Positions 1 through 5,810 of a stretch of 9,993 nucleotides of DNA are shown here, piece after piece. Location of the stretch: NCBI GenBank assembly GCA_021792885.1, contig JAJYTV010000047.1, forward strand, positions 1 through 9,993. The letters run 5' to 3'. Origin of the DNA: Bacillota bacterium (GTDB lineage Bacteria; Bacillota; Sulfobacillia; JAJZYS01; JAJYTV01). Under the pieces are notes generated by a model. It saw only the letters and a program-made list of their open reading frames with translations. It was not told the DNA's origin and searched no databases. The position numbers were made by a program, and so were the translations under genes. The number at the start of each line of letters is the position of its first letter. Position 1 is the first letter of the stretch.

Positions 1-1483
1 GATGTCCGCCGAGGCCGTCGTTGTCCGCACCTACCTCGAGTGGCTGACGAGCCTGCCGTGGGAGGTCGAGACGGAGGAGTCGCTGGAACTCAAGGACGCG
101 CAGCGCATCCTCGACGAGGACCACTACGGCCTCAAGAAGGTCAAGGAGCGCATTCTCGACTACCTCGCCGTGCGGGCGCTGCAGCCGGAGATCAAGGGGC
201 CGATCCTCTGCCTCGTCGGGCCGCCCGGCGTCGGCAAGACGAGCCTCGGGCGCTCGATCGCGCGCGCGCTCGGACGCAACTTCGTGCGCATCAGCCTGGG
301 CGGTGTGCGCGACGAGGCGGAGATCCGCGGCCACCGGCGCACCTACGTCGGCGCACTGCCCGGCAGGATCGTCCAGGGCATGCGCCAGGCGGGGAGCAGG
401 AACCCCGTGTTCCTGCTCGACGAGGTCGACAAGATGGCCCAGGACTTCCGCGGCGACCCCGCCGCGGCGCTCCTCGAAGTGCTCGACCCGGCGCAGAACG
501 CGAGCTTCTCCGACCACTACATCGAGCTTCCGTTCGACCTCTCGCACGTTCTCTTCATCACGACGGCGAACATGGCCCAGCAGATCCCCCAGCCGCTGCT
601 CGACCGCATGGAGACGATCACGATCCCGGGCTACACCGAGGAGGAGAAGGTGCAGATCGCGGTGCGCCACCTGCTTGCGCGCCAGATCGCGGAGCACGGC
701 CTGACGCCGGACGACCTCGGGCTCGGGCGGGGCGTTCTCGAGAGCCTGATCCAGGGCTACACCCGCGAGGCGGGCGTGCGCAGCCTGGAGCGGCAGATCG
801 CGGCGCTCTGCCGCAAGGCGGCCCGGCGCAAGATCGCGGGCAAGGGCCCGTTGCACGTGACGCCGAAGACGCTCGAGCGGGAGCTCGGCAAGCGCCCCTT
901 CCACGGCCATACGCTGCGCCACGACGACGAGGTGGGGGTCGCGACCGCGCTCTACTGGACCGAAGTCGGCGGCGACGCGATGCCGATCGAGGTCACCGTC
1001 GTGCCGGGCAAGGGCAATCTCGTGCTCACCGGCAAGCTCGGCGAGGTGATGCGCGAGTCGGCGCAGGCCGGCTATACCTACGTGCGCTCGCGCCGGGGAG
1101 AGCTCGGCATCGGCGAGGAGTTCCCGGACCACGTCGACGTGCACATCCACGTGCCGGAAGGCGCGACGCCGAAGGAGGGCCCGTCCGCGGGCATCACCAT
1201 GGCGACCGCGCTCGCCTCCGCGCTCTCGGGCCGCGCCGTGCGCGCGGACCTCGCGATGACGGGCGAGATCACGCTGCGCGGGCGCGTGCTGCCGATCGGC
1301 GGCCTGAAGGAGAAGACGCTCGCGGCGCACCGCCTCGGCGTGCGCACGCTGATCGTGCCGCAGGACAACGCGCCGGACCTCGAGGAGCTGCCGCAGAAGG
1401 TGCGCCGCAGCATCGACTTCGTGCTGGTGGAAAACATGGACCAGGTGCTCGAGACGGCGCTTCGGCCCGCGCCGGCCCACTGA
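1..1483 (+). CDS. lon: ATP-dependent Lon protease, C-terminal part (5' end outside window)
   Basis: Lon is a cytoplasmic ATP-dependent serine protease that unfolds and degrades misfolded and regulatory proteins. The 493 visible residues carry the end of the linker (SAEAVVVRTYLEWL, normally mid-protein), the AAA+ module and the protease domain. Walker A GPPGVGKTS is at fragment residues 73-81, Walker B PVFLLDEVD at about 135-143, and a sensor-1-like TTAN at 187-190. The protease domain has the catalytic Ser in GPSAG (Ser395) and the catalytic Lys in GGLKEK (Lys438). Their 43-residue spacing equals that of E. coli Lon S679/K722, so about 285 N-terminal residues (substrate-binding domain) lie upstream. 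The ATG at position 2 is an internal Met and not the start. The stop TGA (1481-1483) shares its A with the engB ATG, which suggests co-transcription and coupled translation. No inactivating change is seen. Confidence 0.97.
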   Translation, partial: MSAEAVVVRTYLEWLTSLPWEVETEESLELKDAQRILDEDHYGLKKVKERILDYLAVRALQPEIKGPILCLVGPPGVGKTSLGRSIARALGRNFVRISLGGVRDEAEIRGHRRTYVGALPGRIVQGMRQAGSRNPVFLLDEVDKMAQDFRGDPAAALLEVLDPAQNASFSDHYIELPFDLSHVLFITTANMAQQIPQPLLDRMETITIPGYTEEEKVQIAVRHLLARQIAEHGLTPDDLGLGRGVLESLIQGYTREAGVRSLERQIAALCRKAARRKIAGKGPLHVTPKTLERELGKRPFHGHTLRHDDEVGVATALYWTEVGGDAMPIEVTVVPGKGNLVLTGKLGEVMRESAQAGYTYVRSRRGELGIGEEFPDHVDVHIHVPEGATPKEGPSAGITMATALASALSGRAVRADLAMTGEITLRGRVLPIGGLKEKTLAAHRLGVRTLIVPQDNAPDLEELPQKVRRSIDFVLVENMDQVLETALRPAPAH

Positions 1484-2058
1484 TGCAGATCCGCTTCCTG
1501 CAGTCCGCCATGGCGCTCGAGAGCTGGCCGGTGACCGGACTTCCGGAGGTCGCGATCTTCGGACGCTCGAACGCGGGCAAGAGCACCCTGATCAACACCC
1601 TCGCCTCGGCCCGGGTCGCGCGCGTGTCGCGCGACCCGGGCCGCACGCGCACCCTGAACTTCTTCGACTGCGGCGACCTCCTGCTCGTCGACCTGCCGGG
1701 CTACGGCTACGCGAAGGTCTCGAAAGAGCAGGAGCAACGCATCCACGCGCTGCTTCGCCGCTACATCGAACGCCGCGAGGCCCTGCGCGGCGCGATCCAG
1801 CTCGTCGACATCCGCCACGCCCCGAGCGCGCTCGACATCGCCTGGCACCAGGAACTCGTGGCGCGTGGCCAGCCGCTCCTTCTGCTGCTCGGCAAGGCGG
1901 ACCAGGTCGGCCGCGGCCGCTGGAAGAGCCGCGAGCAGGAGATCGTGGCCGCGCTCGGCGGCCGGACGCCGGCCGTCTTCTGGTCCGCGCGCACCGGCGA
2001 CGGCAAGCGCGCCGTCGAGGAGTTCCTCGGGCGCATGCGGCAGGCGGAGCCAAGATGA
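1483..2058 (+). CDS. engB: Ribosome biogenesis GTP-binding protein EngB/YsxC
   Basis: EngB (YsxC/YihA) is a small TRAFAC-class GTPase needed for late assembly of the 50S ribosomal subunit. The 191 residues fit the usual length of about 190-210. G1 is GRSNAGKST (28-36), followed by the family-typical SRDPGRTRTLNFF (49-61). G3 is DLPGYGYA (70-77), which is diagnostic for EngB, and a G5-like SAR is at 168-170. The G4 position reads GKAD (137-140) where the family usually has TKAD; the Lys and Asp that contact guanine are kept. The ATG at 1483 overlaps the lon stop TGA by one base and leaves a short typical N-terminus before the G domain. lon-ysxC is a conserved gene pair in Firmicutes, which supports the assignment. 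There is no obvious promoter of its own, so it is probably read with lon. Confidence 0.96.
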   Translation: MQIRFLQSAMALESWPVTGLPEVAIFGRSNAGKSTLINTLASARVARVSRDPGRTRTLNFFDCGDLLLVDLPGYGYAKVSKEQEQRIHALLRRYIERREALRGAIQLVDIRHAPSALDIAWHQELVARGQPLLLLLGKADQVGRGRWKSREQEIVAALGGRTPAVFWSARTGDGKRAVEEFLGRMRQAEPR

Positions 2059-2156
2059 GGAACGTCTGAAGAGCTGGTCGGAATTACATAAAGGGAGCGT
2101 ATCCTGTGGCGGCGAAGCCTTGGCCATCCAAGCAATGCGTGAGGTGGCTTCTCCCT

Positions 2157-2714
2157 ATGGTGCTGAGCGATGCGGAACTCTCCCTTCGGCCGCGCGGTCC
2201 GCGCGATGCCTTCGAGCTCGATTGGACCGGCGACGAGGAGGCCGAGCGATTCGGCAAAGAGCGCGAGGGGAGTTCGTGGAGCCAGCTCTGGGACAGGCGT
2301 CGACGCCAGGCGTTCTGGGTCTGCGTCGGCGACGACGTCGTCGGCGAGGCGGACATCTTCGACATCCGGCGTGGCGACCGCACCGCGGAGGTGCGGATCG
2401 GGCTCGCCGCCCCTGCGCACCTCGGACGCGGCTACGGCCGCAGGGCGCTTGCGCTCCTCGTGCGCTACGCGTCCGAGCACCTGCAGCTCTCGAGCGTCTA
2501 CCTGCGCGTGCGGGAGGGGAACGTGCGCGCTGTCCGCTGCTACCTGGCCGTGGGCTTCAAGCGCGACGGTCGGCTGCGCGGCGAGCGCTTCCCCGAGCCG
2601 GTGCTCCTGATGCACCGCGACCTAGTGCGCGAACGGGTCGCGCAGAGCCCGCAGGGCCAGCTCGGTGTCGACAGCGCCCTGCGGGAGGCGGCCGCCGGGG
2701 AACTCCTGCTCTAG
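2157..2714 (+). CDS. GNAT-family N-acetyltransferase
   Basis: This is a probable acetyl-CoA-dependent N-acetyltransferase of the RimJ/RimL-like GNAT type; the substrate cannot be told. With the chosen start it has 185 residues. It opens with the usual first strand LSLRPRGPRDAFEL (8-21). Acetyl-CoA motif A is HLGRGYGRRAL (88-98), and the late motif EGNVRAVRCYLAVGF (120-134) matches the N-x-x-A-x-x-x-Y-x-x-x-G-F signature of GNATs. ATG 2157 is preferred because GAGGTGG (2141-2147) lies 9 bases upstream and the domain starts right after it. A GTG at 2106 with AAGGGAG (2091-2097) in front is a real alternative and would add 17 residues. Homology appears to end near LLMHRDL (150-156). The last 29 or so residues lie in the 93-bp overlap with the opposing lipoprotein gene and look like a non-conserved tail. 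No clear terminator follows. Confidence 0.87.
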   Translation: MVLSDAELSLRPRGPRDAFELDWTGDEEAERFGKEREGSSWSQLWDRRRRQAFWVCVGDDVVGEADIFDIRRGDRTAEVRIGLAAPAHLGRGYGRRALALLVRYASEHLQLSSVYLRVREGNVRAVRCYLAVGFKRDGRLRGERFPEPVLLMHRDLVRERVAQSPQGQLGVDSALREAAAGELLL

Positions 2715-3530
2715 GCGCTGCAGCGCCGCAGGGGAGAGGTAGAGGGAATCGGGGAAGACGCGCTCCGCGCGCGCCGTGAGCAGAGCGCGCAAGAGAGACG
2801 TCGGTGACACGGCAGGATCGAGCGGCCGCAGGGCCAGCGCGAGCTGACCGGGATCCTCCGAGGAGAGGCGCCAGAGGCCGAGGTTGAGCGCCCGCACGAT
2901 TTGCAGGCTGAGAAGCGGCTCGCGCGCCAGCGTCTCCCGCCTTGTATAGAGAAGACAGGTCGGATAGGGGCCGAGTTCGTCCGGCAGCGCCTGGGCGAGC
3001 GCGGCCTTTCCCTTTGCGAAGAGCGCGGTCGCCAAGGGCTCCGGGGCGAGCAGGAAACCCGCGGGATTGCGTTCGAACGCGGCGACCCCGCCCGTCTGGG
3101 AGATCGGTTCGGGCAGGGGCGAGAGCACGCCCGCGTAGCGCGCGATCGCTGCTCCGAGCGCCTGGGCGTCCGCGCCCGGCGCGACGTAGAGCGGCTGCCC
3201 GCGCAGGTCCCGCCAGGAGAAGAGCCCTTCCCCGTGCCAGAGGAGGACGTCGGGGGGGCTGCTGCAGGCGGCCCCGAGCGCGACGAAGCCTTGGGTTGCG
3301 AGCTGCGGCAGGAGCGTGCTCGGCGCGATCAGGAAGGGCGCCGCGAGAGCGGCCTGCCCGCGCGCGAGGTGCAGCGGCAAGGGCAGGCGGTCCTCCGCGG
3401 CGATGGCGGGCGCCGCACCGAACGGCTCGCCCACGAGCCCGAACTGCAGGGTGGGGCGCGGCGGCGGGGGTGTGCCGCAGCCCGCGAGCACGAGGAGTGC
3501 GCCGAGCGCCACAAAGAGAAGGCGCCTCAT
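2622..3530 (-). CDS. Lipoprotein resembling ABC-transporter substrate-binding proteins (NMT1/SsuA-like)
   Basis: This encodes a 302-residue predicted lipoprotein. It starts MRRLLFVALGALLVLAGC, a type II signal peptide with lipobox LAGC and lipid-bearing Cys18, then a Pro-rich linker. The mature part has the feel of the periplasmic-binding-protein type 2 fold used by NMT1/THI5/SsuA-like proteins: LQFGLVGEPFGAAPAI (28-43), SWRDLRGQPLYVAPGADAQA (105-124), GFLLAPEPLATAL (158-170) and a late helical stretch around TRRETLAREPLLSLQIVRAL (196-215). That assignment rests on pattern recognition and the ligand is unknown. Its ATG overlaps the flippase stop (ATGA), with no strong ribosome-binding site of its own, so it is probably translated by coupling. 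No ABC permease or ATPase gene is seen nearby, which is unusual for such a protein. Its stop (TAG, 2622-2624) lies inside the GNAT gene on the other strand. Confidence 0.85.
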   Translation of the reverse strand: MRRLLFVALGALLVLAGCGTPPPPRPTLQFGLVGEPFGAAPAIAAEDRLPLPLHLARGQAALAAPFLIAPSTLLPQLATQGFVALGAACSSPPDVLLWHGEGLFSWRDLRGQPLYVAPGADAQALGAAIARYAGVLSPLPEPISQTGGVAAFERNPAGFLLAPEPLATALFAKGKAALAQALPDELGPYPTCLLYTRRETLAREPLLSLQIVRALNLGLWRLSSEDPGQLALALRPLDPAVSPTSLLRALLTARAERVFPDSLYLSPAALQRLEQEFPGGRLPQGAVDTELALRALRDPFAH

Positions 3531-5047
3531 GGGTGGGTGAACTGCCGCCAACCGCCGCCGAACGCGAGCAGGAGGGCGAGGTAGAGGAGGGCGCCGCCGC
3601 CGACCGCGAGCAGCGTGGAGAGCCAGAGCGAGGCGCCGAGCGAGATCGTGCCGCTGCGCAGGATCCATAGGACGAGCGCGAGCCCGACGGCCGCGAGGGC
3701 AGGCGGACCGAGCAGCCTCCGCAGGTTCGCCGTGTAGCCGGTCGCCTGGGCGAGGGAGCGGAAGTTGAGCACGAAGGAGAGCGCGAAGTCGACGGAGATG
3801 CCGAGGATCACGGCGCGGATGCCGATGTCCGGCATGGCCGAAAGCGTGTAGACGATCAGTAGGCGCACCCCCGACCCGACGAGTCCGTTCCACATCGAGA
3901 GAGAGGCGAGCCCGAGGCCGCGCAATACGGCGGAGACGCTCGCCTCGAGGTACACGAACGGCGCAGCGAGCGCGAGCGGCACCATCAGGTCGCCGACCTG
4001 CCGCTCGCCGTAGAAGAGGACACCGAGGATGTGGCCGTAGAGCAGGAAGACGACGCTCGCAGGCAGGCTGACGACGAGCGCCAGGTAGATCGCCTGCCCG
4101 GTGCGCATGCGCACGAGCTCGAGGTTCTTGCGGGCGTAGGCGTCGGACACGGCGGGCACCAGCGCCTGGGTCAGGGCGAAGGTGATCACGGTGGGGAAGA
4201 AGAGCAGGGGCAGCGCCATGCCGGTGAGGTTGCCGAAGAAGGCGGCGGCGGCGTCGCGGCTGAGGCCGCCCGCTTCGAGGCGGCGGGGGATGATCGCCGC
4301 GTCCAGGAATTCGGTGATGCTGCCGATGATGCGCGTGAAGCTGATCGGCAGGGCCATCGAGAGCAGTTCCCAGAGCACGCCGCGCGTCGCGGCGGGGGCG
4401 AAGGAGGCGGGGGCGGGACGCGGCCCCGGGCGCAGGAAGAAGGTCACGCCGAGCACGAGCAGGCCGCACGCCTCGCCGATCACCATGCCGGCCGCGGCCG
4501 CCGCGGCGCCCCACTCGATGCCGCGGGGGAGGAACTTGTCGATCAGCCACAGCGCCGCTCCGATGCGCACGATCTGCTCGATCACCGCGCCGACCGCCGA
4601 CGGCGCCATGCGCTGAAGGCCTTGGAAGTAGCCGCGCAGCACGGAGGAGACCGCGACGATCATCAGCATCGGCACGAGCGCGATCAGGGGGTACATGGCG
4701 CGCGGGTCGGCGAGCAGGTAACGGCTGACGGTCCGCAGGCTGACGACGAGGAGCAGCGTGATCCCGAGGCTCGTCAGGATGACGAAGCGCAGCGCGGTGC
4801 GCAGGACCGCGCGCACGCCGCGCGGGTCGATCGCGGCGCGCTCCGCGACGATCTTCGACACCGCGACGGGCAGGCCGGCCGTCGAGGCCGTGATCGCGAC
4901 GTGGAGCACGGGAAAGGCGTAGCCCAGCAGGCCCATGCCCTGGCTGCCGAGCCGCTGCGCGAGCACGATCCGGTAGAAGAAGCCGAGTATGCGGTTGACG
5001 AGCCCTGCGCCGAACAGAGTAAGGGTGCCTTGCACGAGCGTGCCCAA
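3527..5047 (-). CDS. SpoVB-type polysaccharide/lipid II flippase (MOP superfamily)
   Basis: This is an integral membrane flippase of the MOP exporter superfamily, in the SpoVB/RfbX/MurJ-like group that moves undecaprenyl-linked cell-wall or polysaccharide precursors across the membrane. The predicted 506 residues are close to B. subtilis SpoVB (about 518). Hallmarks are the N-terminal GTLTLFGAGLVNRILGFFYR, then GLPVAVSKIVAE, IVAVSSVLRGYFQGLQRM, the central ALPISFTRIIGSI and ALVPAVSDAYARKNLELV, all SpoVB-like. Many hydrophobic segments run along the whole length, as expected for about 14 helices. The proposed start is TTG at 5047-5045, since no ATG or GTG lies upstream in a protein-like frame. 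A GTG at 5035 would shorten it by four residues. A G-run (5059-5064) 11 bases upstream may act as a weak ribosome-binding site and is part of the palindrome described separately. The stop overlaps the lipoprotein ATG, so the two form an operon. SpoVB homologues occur in spore formers, but also as cell-wall flippases in non-spore formers, so the role in sporulation is open. Confidence 0.92.
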   Translation of the reverse strand: MGTLVQGTLTLFGAGLVNRILGFFYRIVLAQRLGSQGMGLLGYAFPVLHVAITASTAGLPVAVSKIVAERAAIDPRGVRAVLRTALRFVILTSLGITLLLVVSLRTVSRYLLADPRAMYPLIALVPMLMIVAVSSVLRGYFQGLQRMAPSAVGAVIEQIVRIGAALWLIDKFLPRGIEWGAAAAAAGMVIGEACGLLVLGVTFFLRPGPRPAPASFAPAATRGVLWELLSMALPISFTRIIGSITEFLDAAIIPRRLEAGGLSRDAAAAFFGNLTGMALPLLFFPTVITFALTQALVPAVSDAYARKNLELVRMRTGQAIYLALVVSLPASVVFLLYGHILGVLFYGERQVGDLMVPLALAAPFVYLEASVSAVLRGLGLASLSMWNGLVGSGVRLLIVYTLSAMPDIGIRAVILGISVDFALSFVLNFRSLAQATGYTANLRRLLGPPALAAVGLALVLWILRSGTISLGASLWLSTLLAVGGGALLYLALLLAFGGGWRQFTHP

Positions 5048-5055
5048 GCGGACGG

Positions 5056-5076
5056 ATACCCCCCGTGGAGGGGTAT
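5056..5076. promoter_or_regulatory. Inverted repeat ATACCCC-N7-GGGGTAT before the flippase gene
   Basis: A perfect 7-bp inverted repeat (ATACCCC 5056-5062, GGGGTAT 5070-5076) sits 9-29 bases upstream of the proposed TTG start. The A/T-tipped, C-tract/G-tract form resembles operators of CsoR/RcnR-family repressors (general pattern TACCC...GGGTA). This is inference from pattern only, and no such repressor gene is in the window. Alternatively, in the minus-strand RNA the same bases give a 9-bp stem with one G-U pair and a 3-base loop. That stem would hide the G-run that may serve as ribosome-binding site, a possible translational control. Confidence 0.4.
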
Positions 5077-5257
5077 GGCTGTGCAGGCGCGAACATGCGG
5101 TCCCGGGAGCGGGCGGACGCGCGGCCGCGGGCCGGTGGACGAGGAAGGGACAAGCCGCCCTCGGCGGCGCTTGCACTTGCGATGCAGGCTGCGGGTGCAG
5201 CCCCGACCGGAAATTGCCAGCACTGGCGGCGCTCGCCGCAAAGAAGGACGCGAGGAG
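5077..5257. other. Non-coding stretch between flippase and possible small ORF
   Basis: I see no protein-like reading frame here on either strand. The flippase promoter should lie here on the minus strand, but I find no convincing -35/-10 pair. Two small GC hairpins are possible: GCCGCC 5154-5159 with GGCGGC 5163-5168, and GGCTGC 5187-5192 with GCAGCC 5197-5202. Both are short enough to arise by chance in such GC-rich DNA. Confidence 0.5.
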
Positions 5258-5513
5258 ATGGCGATCCGCGAGACTGAAACCAGGGACGTCACGGAGGGAC
5301 GTTGGATCTTTCGCGTTCCCGGCCCCTGGTGGACCCAGGGCTTGACCTCGACGCGTCTGCTCCGGCGGGGAGGTCGCGCTGCTCGACCCGATCGTGCCGC
5401 CGGACGACGCCGCCCGCGCGTTGGCGGCGGCTCGACACAACCGCGCCGACGATGAGCGCATCCTCGCACTGCCGCCGGTCGACGGGGACGCGGGCCTGAC
5501 GCCACCGCCTTGA
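5258..5513 (+). pseudogene. Possible small protein gene interrupted by a +1 frameshift
   Basis: From ATG 5258, preceded by AAGGA (5244-5248) at 9-base spacing, the frame reads MAIRETETRDVTEGRWIF..., then RVPGPWWTQGLTSTRLLRR, and after the CGG at 5366-5368 turns into low-complexity Arg/Gly sequence. Skipping one G in the run GGGG (5367-5370) moves into a frame that reads EVALLDPIVPPDDAARALAA and goes on with normal-looking, GC3-rich codons to TGA 5511-5513. The joined product would be about 84 residues. ALLDPIVPPDD recalls the early strand region of metallo-beta-lactamase-fold hydrolases, but no HxHxDH metal site is present, so this may be a relic. A sequencing error, a decayed gene or chance are all possible. 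The stop overlaps the -35 box of the valS promoter. Confidence 0.33.
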
Positions 5514-5539
5514 CAGCCGTCTTCCGCAGGCGGGATAAT
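5510..5539 (+). promoter_or_regulatory. Sigma-A (sigma-70)-type promoter of valS
   Basis: A perfect -35 box TTGACA (5510-5515) is followed after 18 bases by GATAAT (5534-5539), five of six matches to the -10 consensus. The expected transcription start is near 5545-5547, just before the first helix of the T-box leader, which fits well. This is one of the few AT-rich spots in the intergenic region. Confidence 0.8.
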
Positions 5540-5545
5540 CAGCTG

Positions 5546-5790
5546 ACAACGATTCGGCTGTGATGGGGAGCGTCCGCACCTTCGGTCCGAGAGAGGGGAT
5601 CCTCGCGCTGCAAGATCCCCGGCCAGGAGGGTGCTGGACCGGTCGCCCCGGAGCCGCCGCGCTGAGGCGATGTCTAGGCGCGGCCGGGATCGGGGCACGT
5701 GACGCCCCGCGAGCGCCCGCCCAAGCGGCGGGAAGCAAGGTGGTACCGCGGCGCAGCCGCCCTTGGTCGGGCGGTGTCTTTTTTTGCTCA
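5546..5790 (+). ncRNA. T-box riboswitch (tRNA-Val specific) leader of valS
   Basis: This leader senses uncharged tRNA and controls valS by transcription antitermination. Stem I starts with CGGCT 5555-5559 pairing AGCCG 5652-5656. A kink-turn-like internal loop (GTGAT / GGA side) follows, then GGGG 5565-5568 with CCCC 5646-5649. The specifier loop contains GTC (5642-5644), a Val codon followed by a purine as is usual. Above it GCACC 5576-5580 pairs GGTGC 5630-5634, and an apical hairpin GGGGATC 5595-5601 / GATCCCC 5614-5620 follows. Hairpins CCGCGC/GCGCGG (5657-5662/5678-5683) and CGGGGC/GCCCCG (5691-5696/5704-5709) lie in the middle. The antiterminator is CAAGG 5736-5740 with CCTTG 5761-5765, the 7-base bulge TGGTACC 5741-5747, and GCGG 5748-5751 with CCGC 5757-5760. 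The bulge TGGT can pair with the ACCA end of tRNA, which fits the A73 discriminator of tRNA-Val. Specifier, discriminator and downstream gene agree. Confidence 0.95.
5756..5785 (+). terminator. Rho-independent terminator of the valS T-box
   Basis: CCGCCC 5757-5762 pairs with GGGCGG 5769-5774 around the loop TTGGTC, and a run of seven T follows (5779-5785). The left arm is the same sequence that forms the 3' strand of the antiterminator, so the two folds exclude each other. Termination is the default and is relieved when uncharged tRNA-Val binds. Confidence 0.93.
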
Positions 5791-5810
5791 CACCGTAAGG
5801 AGGGCCAGAG

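Noticed and set aside
2..4. ATG at the window start as the lon start codon
   Set aside because: The following residues match the middle of Lon before the AAA+ domain, so the gene continues upstream.
40..1482. Plus-strand frame joined upstream of engB
   Set aside because: It is the out-of-frame shadow of lon, Arg/Pro/Gly rich; engB proper starts at 1483.
2081..2093. AT-rich patch GAATTACATAAAG as a -10 region for the GNAT gene
   Set aside because: No fitting -35 box lies 16-19 bases upstream, so a promoter cannot be supported.
1078..2127. Long minus-strand open frame across lon and engB
   Set aside because: It is antisense to two clear genes, with unnatural composition and no motif.
3531..5153. 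Minus-strand frame joined upstream of the lipoprotein
   Set aside because: It is an out-of-frame shadow of the flippase; the signal peptide with lipobox begins at 3530.
5154..5202. Two short GC hairpins as an attenuator of the flippase
   Set aside because: Stems are only 6 bp, with no T-run or conserved motif; chance pairing is likely in DNA this GC-rich.
4031..5257. Plus-strand open frame opposite the flippase and into the intergenic region
   Set aside because: It is a charged, repetitive shadow of the flippase gene; only the part after 5258 is considered, with low confidence.
5324..5340. Inverted repeat CCCTGG/CCAGGG
   Set aside because: It is a 6-bp stem inside a coding-like segment with no supporting context.
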